From Cheilinus undulatus (Eukaryota; Chordata; Actinopteri; Labriformes; Labridae): a stretch of 64,000 nt of DNA. The position numbers and the translations under genes were made by a program. How positions within the stretch are numbered: the stretch's first letter is position 1; each line of letters opens with the position of its first letter. The notes beneath the pieces were generated by a model that made no database searches, had not been told where the DNA came from, and worked only from the letters and a program-made list of their open reading frames with translations. The stretch covers positions 15,944,698 to 16,008,697 of the forward strand of contig NC_054869.1 of NCBI RefSeq assembly GCF_018320785.1. The letters are read 5' to 3'. Positions 57,401 to 64,000 of this stretch are shown one piece after another.

Positions 57401-59910
57401 AAAAAACCCACTCACTATTACATCTGAAAACCTATGGAAAAACCAACAGGGACATCATGATCCGACTACGCTTTAAAACCAACTCATCCTTCTGCAGCTA
57501 ATGAGCTTTTCAGATGTGCTGGGAATGTGGCTGCAAGCACCATGTATAACTTGCTGCATAATGTTGCATCAGATACGGCTCTATAAAGATGCAAACTCAG
57601 CCGCTGTTGTTCCTGTGCAGTTTGTGTGTAGTAGCAGCACAAAGCTGTGACAGAAGAGACTGATCTTTCAATCACAGGGGCCTATGTCTCTTTTATATGT
57701 TCACTGTCGGATCTAAGTCACATGGAGTAAAAGGCAGATAAAGGCAAGACTAACTGAATCTCCATTGTAATGTGCTGTAATCCTTCTGTGAGCACACATG
57801 TATAATTTAGAGTGACACACAGACAAAAATACGTAGAGCTCCACCAGATGGCAGTATTGCATCATGGTTATATAGAGCTTACAGAAACAAGGAACAGTGA
57901 AAGTGAACAAAATTGGCACCAAAGGTGCAGGAGTTTTCATCCTGTTTTTACAAGCACCTACTCCACATGTAATCAAAAATTCAGAGCTTCCACAAGAGAT
58001 GAATTTCTTTAATTCACAGCCTGAAACAAGGAGAAGGAGGGTAGCATCCCTGAGTGTTAGGAGCATGTCTGCCGTGTGACAGAAGAGAAATCTCCCTGCA
58101 CAGACAGGGACACATGACATACTGAGATCTGTGCTGATAGTGGCCGTAGGGTCTGAAGCCCCTGGTGCAGTCAACGCACAGGGCCCAGTTTTATAGCCAC
58201 ACTTGTCACTACTCCGTCTGTTCCAGCAGCCAGATCTTCTTCCGGGCAGTGGCCAACAGACATCTATCCTGCCCTTCTGTTAGCCCCCGGCCACTGGCTC
58301 CCCTCCAGACTCCCGGTATTCTGTCTCTCTCCCAGGCCTTGGCATGAGCCTCCATGGGAAAGCAAACAATCGTTTGTTAGGCTGACAGAAAGAATGAGAG
58401 AGTGGGCGAGGGATCAGCCAAGAGAAGGTGAGTGTCAAGTGCGGAGGGAAACGGTGGAAAGAAAAGACTGAAAGAAGTGAGGCTGAAGGTGAAGAGTGGA
58501 TTCAGGGGCTGCAGTAGAGAGACACACTTTTAAGGATGGCAAGTTAGCCATTCTGACGAATTTTTACTTTTACTTTTTAGCTGTCATTTTAAATTTTTTC
58601 AGCTTTTGAGAGTGTTTCCTGTCTTTTTTACTCACAAAATCATAGAGATCCTCAAACAATCTCATTAAGTTATCAATGTGCATAAAAAACGCATTCAATT
58701 ACACACAGAGGGGATTAGACGCGAGAAGATGTTCATTATCACCTTCCCATAGTAATCCTTCCAAGCTCCCTAGTGAAGATTAGATCTCAGTGTTAAAATA
58801 GGGCAATCGATTATAATACCAAATGAAGACATCACACCAAGAAGCACATCTATTTAACACTGTAACATGTAGCTATTCTGATTCAAATGACATTCAATTA
58901 CAGTCTATTAAATTTTCATGATATCTCTTAATTAAAGTTAATTGTGGAAATAACTGCAGTCTTTATTCCACTTAAAGTGTTTAAAAGCACATACTATATT
59001 TACATTGTCTGATATGAAAGCCTGAGATGTATGACTTGTAATGACAATGAGGCTTCTTCATTTTCTCTTGCTTCTAACATTGTGATAGATGACAGGCTCC
59101 TAAGCATGAGGAGCTTTATAATTCAGAGTTTTTTGAGGCCCAAAAGAATGAGCGGATTATTACCGGCAGCCCATTAAAAGAGCTTAATGAGCACCGAGAC
59201 TCAATTAAAGCTGGAATTACCCTCTCATCAAAGAGCAGCTCAAGTGTGGACGAGGACAGGGAAATATGACCCAGACGCACACATATGCACATGCATGCAC
59301 GCATTCTATTGGTGTGCATTACCAATCAGCAGAATGTAAATGAATACTTTGCCTAGTGGTTTTCAATAATACACTGAATGAGCCACTGGCAGACTCGCTG
59401 AAAAATCCACAGCCATAAATCTGCACGGCAAACACAAACGGGGCAAACATCTTAAAACCACATCGATGTCTGTGTTTGACGCACACACAAACGCACATAG
59501 CCCCATCAGAGCAGGCAGTGATAAGGGCTTTAGCAGCTTGGCTCTACTCAGTCTATTTAATAAGAGGGATTCACATGCTGCCTCTGCGCTGGCTAAACAA
59601 TGGAGAAAAGACTCCTTTCACACATGAGCCACAATACCCGTGAATCTCCTTACCCAAGCAGATATTTTTAATCTTCCTGTTTTTTTAGAGGAAAAGTAGG
59701 TCTAAGTAGAGCTTTAGGATGAAGGGCTGTGTGCAGGAATGTTAAAGGTGAATTAAGGAGATCTCGCACCTGTTGAACAGGTTGTTTCTGGACACCATAC
59801 GCAGGAAGCCTGTTGGATCAGTGACTGAGTTAAGCTTGTTGTTGAGCTCCTCAAATTGTTGGTCCAACAAATCTCCTGCCTCGCTCTCCGTCTCGCTGCT
59901 CGAGCATCCT
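49860..59910 (-). CDS. ttc28: Tetratricopeptide repeat protein 28, C-terminal part (12 exons, partial)
   Basis: Large TPR/CHAT protein reported at the mitotic midzone and midbody. Exons in transcript order: 59770-59910, 56631-56775, 56307-56486, 55647-56191, 54758-55005, 54536-54660, 54218-54449, 53931-54007, 53247-53270, 52324-52453, 52088-52195, 49860-51472. All junctions are GT-AG, and the 3,568 nt stay in frame to TGA, giving about 1,188 residues. The visible part has GCSSSETESEAGDLLDQQFE, then a CHAT domain (about residues 70-560) and a Ser/Pro-rich tail ending NGYKFLSPGRFFPSSKC. It matches remembered human TTC28 almost exon by exon. The N-terminal TPR exons are off the right edge. The catalytic Cys position of CHAT is not Cys, so it is probably a pseudo-protease. 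Confidence 0.93.
51473..52087 (-). other. ttc28 intron
   Basis: 615 bases, no other feature. Acceptor CTCCTTCTTCAG at its 3' end. Confidence 0.8.
52088..52195 (-). CDS. ttc28: ttc28 coding exon
   Basis: 108 nt encoding FDLCEVGQEEVVLKTGKLAN then RRTLHFALQALLALF. Acceptor GTGTGTGCAG, donor GTAAGT. Joins in frame with its neighbours (2 bases + 35 codons + 1 base). Confidence 0.93.
52324..52453 (-). CDS. ttc28: ttc28 coding exon
   Basis: 130 nt encoding LHQVLVQLQTGEKEQDF through VSISVQLWRLPGCHEFLAAL. Acceptor ATCTTCTGCAG, donor GTATGT; starts in phase 0, directly after the 24-nt microexon. Confidence 0.93.
52454..53246 (-). other. ttc28 intron
   Basis: About 0.8 kb of AT-rich DNA. No exon or mobile element recognised. 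Confidence 0.75.
53247..53270 (-). CDS. ttc28: ttc28 24-nt microexon
   Basis: Eight codons, AVKNMVAM, between acceptor GTGCTGTCTGAAG and donor GTAAGT. Human TTC28 has a nearly identical SVKNMVGM-type segment here from memory. Both flanking junctions are phase 0, so skipping removes exactly eight residues without a frameshift. Confidence 0.85.
53271..53930 (-). other. ttc28 intron
   Basis: About 0.66 kb, no additional features. Confidence 0.75.
53931..54007 (-). CDS. ttc28: ttc28 coding exon
   Basis: 77 nt encoding LPPPALQALCKLITASEAGE then QLINR. Acceptor CATCCCTCAG, donor GTAGGC. Confidence 0.93.
54218..54449 (-). CDS. ttc28: ttc28 coding exon
   Basis: 232 nt encoding VEKSLQRIQNGQRNSMYTSQ through GWQALLTAVGFRLD and FFPTADPGDRLQQCSTTLQS. 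Acceptor GTGTACACAG, donor GTACGC. Highly conserved C-terminal flank of the CHAT domain. Confidence 0.94.
54536..54660 (-). CDS. ttc28: ttc28 coding exon
   Basis: 125 nt encoding YMLIGNDVKLNSPSSLIGQA through DALRVLLHL. Acceptor GTCTTTCCAG, donor GTGAGA. The WAG-YMLIG junction ends the CHAT core (the usual WAGF-like motif). Confidence 0.94.
54758..55005 (-). CDS. ttc28: ttc28 coding exon, CHAT core
   Basis: 248 nt encoding SYQESSSKVTADGVVGLTRA then FLAAGAQCVLVSLWPVPVAA and on to HPSNWAG. GLTRAFLAAGAQ-VLVSLWPV is the signature C-terminal half of CHAT domains. The residues just before it (LGSYQES) replace the usual Cys-containing strand end. Acceptor TGTGCTTCCAG, donor GTTAGA. Confidence 0.95.
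55006..55646 (-). other. ttc28 intron
   Basis: About 0.64 kb of AT-rich DNA; nothing else recognised. Confidence 0.75.
55647..56191 (-). CDS. ttc28: ttc28 coding exon, CHAT core with Gly/Arg-rich insert
   Basis: 545 nt encoding AHSRRPGPAPCGGVSMAAVV, GNPRLPSPVMDRWLWGPMPS and the CHAT His motif HFATHISW (His codon 55946-55948), ending LPVKLVVLG. Between about 55795 and 55905 it carries a Gly/Arg/Ser-rich segment (GGASASVGVGTVGRGAGG and onward) that is longer and more basic than the human counterpart as I remember it. Acceptor TTATTCTTCTAG, donor GTACGT. Confidence 0.94.
56307..56486 (-). CDS. ttc28: ttc28 coding exon
   Basis: 180 nt, phase 0 on both sides, encoding GLMHSSGPVGRHRQLVMVLE then GELYLIPFALLKGSSSNEYL and YERFSLIAVPSIHGLGSSAK. 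Start of the CHAT domain proper. Acceptor TGGTCTGATAG, donor GTAGAA. Confidence 0.94.
56631..56775 (-). CDS. ttc28: ttc28 coding exon
   Basis: 145 nt encoding SCQSMTSLFSNTMSPAKDGN through PPLRALYDLLIAPMEG. Acceptor TTTTTCATGCAG, donor GTGAGC. Confidence 0.94.
56776..59769 (-). other. ttc28 intron
   Basis: About 3 kb. It contains scattered frames with no family match, including 57713-58174, and no recognised mobile element. Confidence 0.65.
59770..59910 (-). CDS. ttc28: ttc28 coding exon (first one in this window)
   Basis: 141 nt encoding GCSSSETESEAGDLLDQQFE then ELNNKLNSVTDPTGFLRMVS and RNNLFN. Acceptor TCTCTTTTTCCAG, donor GTGCGA. It begins with one base of a split codon, so a coding exon precedes it to the right. 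The SSETESEAGD-type run is a strong TTC28 match. Confidence 0.94.
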
Positions 59911-62900
59911 CTGGAAAAAGAGAATGAAAGATGGAGTGAGAGACATGAACAGCCTGCTAAGATTTTTGGCAAGAAAAAGGCACTTCAGCAAAGTAAGACA
60001 ATACACAGACTTACATTGTTTCTCAGCGGATTAATCAACTACACACACTCCTGATCTGTCTAAAAAATACACACACTTCCAACCCACACCCACACACTTG
60101 GCCTAATTTCCCAGGCTTGGTCCAACACCGTGATGATAAGCAGAGTTAAATCCTTTCATTATAATGCTGCTGAGGCTGATCAAGTCAGGAGGGAGTCAAC
60201 CACCCTCCAACCCCACAATCACTAACTCACCCCCCCCCCAGGTCTGGACTCTCCTCTTATGCACCCATATCATGTAACTCTTATGTCAGCTTCTTTCTCT
60301 CACTGTAGCTGCATGTGAACAAGCACCATGGCTTCTCTTATTATCTTATTTTCCCACCACCACTGACAATATTTCTTCTGAAGAGGAAAAAACCTGTGTT
60401 CTTTTCACCTTTTTCACATTACTGCTATTTTCCTATTCACTAACAGTTACAGCAGGCAACTGCAATGTTATTCTTTAAGTCATAATGTTTTGTCTGCATT
60501 TTGTAAGTCATATTTAAAGCAAGGAATGAGACAAATCATTTCTATTTCAACATTTACTGACTAACAAGCAACTGAACAGATCATGGATAGTGAAAATTCA
60601 AAGAGACATTGTCATAGAAGTTTAAACTATGTATTGGATGAATAGTATTGTGCCTCTGTGTCAATAACGTTAGTTGGGATTAGGCCTGTGCTAGAAAAAC
60701 ACCTTCCCTGACACATTGTACAGATTTTAAAGTAATTTATTCAGCCGTAAATGCTCGGTGAGGCAGTTTTAAGATATATATCCTCCATTGAGCAGTTGAC
60801 AATAAAGGCAGCAGGTGGCAATAGTCATAAAACTGCATGATGCAGTGCACACCTCAGTCAACCAAAACAAGTTGATACTCAGACTGGTAACATGAATCAT
60901 AGTGTCTTATCCATTGCCAGCAGGCTCGAAGCAAAGATACTGGATTACTACATATTTCTTCAAACACCAGAAAGTCAGGAGTAATACATGAGTCATGCAA
61001 GCGGTAAGAAGGTAAAACACTGTAGCAACACCAATCTTCATCGACACATGACACCATTAGCCGCTAGCAACAACAGCTAGGCTCACAGGGCTAATCTGTG
61101 TCATCCCAACTGGCAGTAAATGAGGCTGTAAACTCAGAGTTTCCCTTAACTTCTGATCAGGAGATTATGAGCAGCCCTTTATGCTTTACTTGTAGAGAAA
61201 TGAGCCGAACAGCGGTGCTTGTGACAATGGCTTCAGGTAGCTGCTTCAGGAGTGTGACTGTTGCTGTTTAATCCTCTCATCCATTTATTACAAAAACATA
61301 GAAAAGCGGTGCCGTTTTATGCAGAAGTAAAGCAAACAGTCATTCCTACAAATTCAAGTGGACTTATAGTAAAGTGAGAGCAGGATATTATATGAAAGTA
61401 TGAAAAACAACATCAAGAGAGACAACAGGGTCATTTTAAGTTCATTATGTTATATATCACTGTATTTGTATTTAGCTAAGTAATCATAAATGGACTATTT
61501 TAATTTACTCTGATTTCTAAGGGTTGGAATTGAAATGTAATAAGGTAAGAACCTTTAATCTATATCTCTTCTGTTATCCTCTACAATAAAGAACTGCAGC
61601 TGTGGTGAATTAAGTGTGTTAAGTCACGTTTATTACCCCAAATCAATGTGTATTGTGATTATTACCATGTCATGAAGCTGTGGGAAATACCCAGCCTTAC
61701 CTGGGATGTGGCAGAATGCTAACATTACCTTTAGACTGTCTTTAAACTTTGATAGGAGAGTGATTATTTGCTTTATTTCATGTTAGCAAGGATGTGGTTT
61801 AATACTAAAATTATTGTAGCTTAGATGTTTAACACATATAGTTCAGTTAGATCTGTTTATGACTTTCTTATTATATTTTCTAAGGCTTTGAAAGGTGAGA
61901 CCAGCATTTTACCATTTGTAGCAAGCAGAAATATTAGCAACAAAACTTTAGCCATCTGACTTAAGCTATAAGGGTGTTTTTTAAATCTTGAAATACAGTG
62001 ATGTCTCAATACTTTAACGGTTTACTATTTAACTGCTAAACATTTTAGAAGAAGTGAAATAATAGCCAATAAACAGACTGATTTATTGGACTTGTGGTGT
62101 GGAAAAAGGTAGTATGACACTAGTAAAGGATCTGCTTCCAGCCTTCACCATGAGGTCGAGCTGTATGAATACAGTTTATTTAGACATATTCTCCTTTAAT
62201 GTAACAACTGACAGATGATGACTGAAGAAAGTTCGAAGTTGAAGTTTGAGACTTGGATGCAGTTTGAAGAGGACTTTAAAAATCATTTATTTCATATATT
62301 TCTGCCATCCCAAATCCTCATTTCTTCATATAAATAGACCCTCGCCGCTCTTCTCCATCCCATTTATTTTTCCTCTCCACTCATTTCAGACTGCTGCCTC
62401 CCTTTCTTTCCACTCTGCAGAATGAATGGGCTAGTAAGTGGTGCCATATTGTGTCCATCCAGGCGCAGTGGCGTGTGTGCAGCTTCCCATTGGAGTAGTA
62501 AATGAGCTGGTAATGGGGCAGGAGGGCTTTGCTGCTGGGGTGGAGGAGGATGGCACAGGGAGGACCAGCTGGGCACAATGGATCAAACACCAACTAGAGA
62601 AAAGATTCTAACACTGAACACCACACAGACCCATGGATGTCAATATGAGATTTAGCTGTCAATATATCTCACTACAATTTCCATCTACCCCTGCAGAGGC
62701 CCTCTGGCTACACTCTCTGCTTGGTCTTTAACCACCAACTTCTTCTTTGACTCCATTGATTTGACAATTTTATCTTTACCCTCTGCCCACTCTTCCTTCT
62801 ACTCTCAGCAGCACCTTCTCACTCTTCCTCTCTACCTGTCAGATTCTGTGTTTGTTAGGTGAGTTCAATAATCTGGCTCAACAAAGAGCGATTATTCCGT

Positions 62901-64000
62901 CTCATTTATTCCCCCTGGGTCGAAAGTAGAGCACTTTAGGGGGGGAAGCGGGGGTCTGTCATCACAGGGTTCAGTGGGGCAGAATAACACCCCTCTGCAG
63001 ACACATGCACAGACACTTTCTGAATGATAAAACAAGCCTTCCTCAGTTAGCTCTAAGGACAAGAATGTCAAGTTCTAGTTTAAGGGATAACTTTTTCATT
63101 GCTTTTGGGCAGCATGTGAAAGATCTTAAGTTGTTTTAAGATCCTATAGATGCCGGTGTTAAGTATTTAAGTTAATGAGGCAGAATTTTTTATCTCTGTC
63201 TACTAAAACAGAGAAAAAACATCAAAAAAATTATGTATGTAAGTTTGAAATATTTGATATGTTTTAAGACCAACTTTTTATCTCTGCCCCTTATTAGTGG
63301 CAACATTGTTCTCATAGCTGCAGCTGGGCTGAAACTGCAAGGGTATCAGTAAACATGTAGAGATTAACAATATTGTTAATATTGCAGTGACAGAAGTGTG
63401 TCTGTGACGTAGTGGACATGTGAAAGTGTCGAACAATAGGTCTTCAGGGCAATAAGTGTTGCTTTCAGTGGAGTAGAGCGAAGGGAAGTGGTAGTTCGGG
63501 CACCATCTGCCCTTGGCTACCCATCATCCTTTGTGCTCCACTCACTAGCTTGATAGCATGAAAATGGCGAAGGAGAATCAAATGGCTCCAGCGACTTTTA
63601 AATCTGGAATCATTTTGGCTTCCCAGTGTCAAGAAATGAGAAAGGAGAAAAGGTGAGAGACAAAAAAATATTAGCATAACCCTGGTTGCCCGAGGTGCTA
63701 CTTTAGATCAGCCTTGGTTGGACACATGTTTTGGTCTTTTTCCTCCCTCAACAGCTATTGGGAACACATTTTCAACGTATCTTCTCATATGTGTAAGCAC
63801 AAAATAACCCCTGATTTTCATATAGCTATTTTTGGGATACCACCTTAAATTTTAGCCTTACAAACTTGCAGGCAAATATGTTGGCGTTTGCATCATTGAT
63901 TGCTCGTAGACATATTATTATCAACTGGAAGTCAAACAAAGCCCCATCATTGGTGCTGTGGGTTTGAGAGTTGCTTTCCTTTTACCTTTAGAAAAGCTCA
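59911..64000 (-). other. ttc28 intron, continuing past the window
   Basis: No preceding ttc28 exon was found in these 4.1 kb. A coding-like minus-strand frame at 62381-62593 and a BED-finger-like relic at 63558-63660 are treated elsewhere. Confidence 0.6.
63558..63660 (+). pseudogene. BED zinc-finger relic of a hAT transposase
   Basis: The plus strand reads MAPATFKSGI and then, after a frame change, FGFPVSRNEKGEKV. This pattern resembles the start of BED-type fingers in hAT transposases and ZBED proteins. The frame break and short length point to a transposon remnant inside the ttc28 intron. No C-terminal transposase domain follows in the window. Confidence 0.4.

Overview
The window looks like a stretch of a teleost fish chromosome. 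Two multi-exon vertebrate genes lie head-to-tail on the minus strand, with GT-AG introns. The non-coding DNA is full of fish-type mobile elements: an L2/CR1-like LINE, Tc1-like elements, hAT, piggyBac-like and Harbinger-like relics, and a tRNA-derived SINE. There are no operons, CRISPR arrays or other prokaryotic signals. The gene order (pitpnb, then ttc28, same strand) matches what I recall of human 22q12.1 (MN1-PITPNB-TTC28-CHEK2), so a GC-rich block at 130-600 may be the 5' end of mn1.

Layout. 1-8.7 kb: intergenic DNA, ending in an eroded Tc1-like element with a LINE 3' end nested in it. 8.7-46.3 kb: pitpnb, reconstructed by eye as 11 coding exons that join in frame to 271 codons. They include an 8-nt microexon and two alternative C-terminal exons. 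Its 16-kb intron between exons 7 and 8 is the repeat sink of the window and holds a near-full-length but broken LINE (28.7-34.0 kb) with esterase-type ORF1 and endonuclease/reverse-transcriptase ORF2. 46.4-49.1 kb: a CRE/CCAAT promoter, then intergenic DNA with a second Tc1-like relic. 49.1-59.9 kb: the last 12 coding exons of ttc28 (about 1,188 residues), encoding the CHAT domain and the Ser-rich tail. The TPR-repeat exons lie beyond the right edge. 59.9-64 kb: a ttc28 intron.

The two host genes have separate jobs. Pitpnb moves phosphatidylinositol and phosphatidylcholine between membranes, mainly at the Golgi and ER. Ttc28 is a large TPR/CHAT scaffold linked to the midzone and midbody in cell division. 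Nothing in the sequence suggests they act together. I found no wholly new system. The best items are the two microexons, the Ser262/Glu262 switch between pitpnb terminal exons, the CHAT domain lacking its cysteine, and a 708-bp match between two LINE copies 21.6 kb apart. All gene models come from reading splice sites and frames by eye; no alignment or expression data were available.
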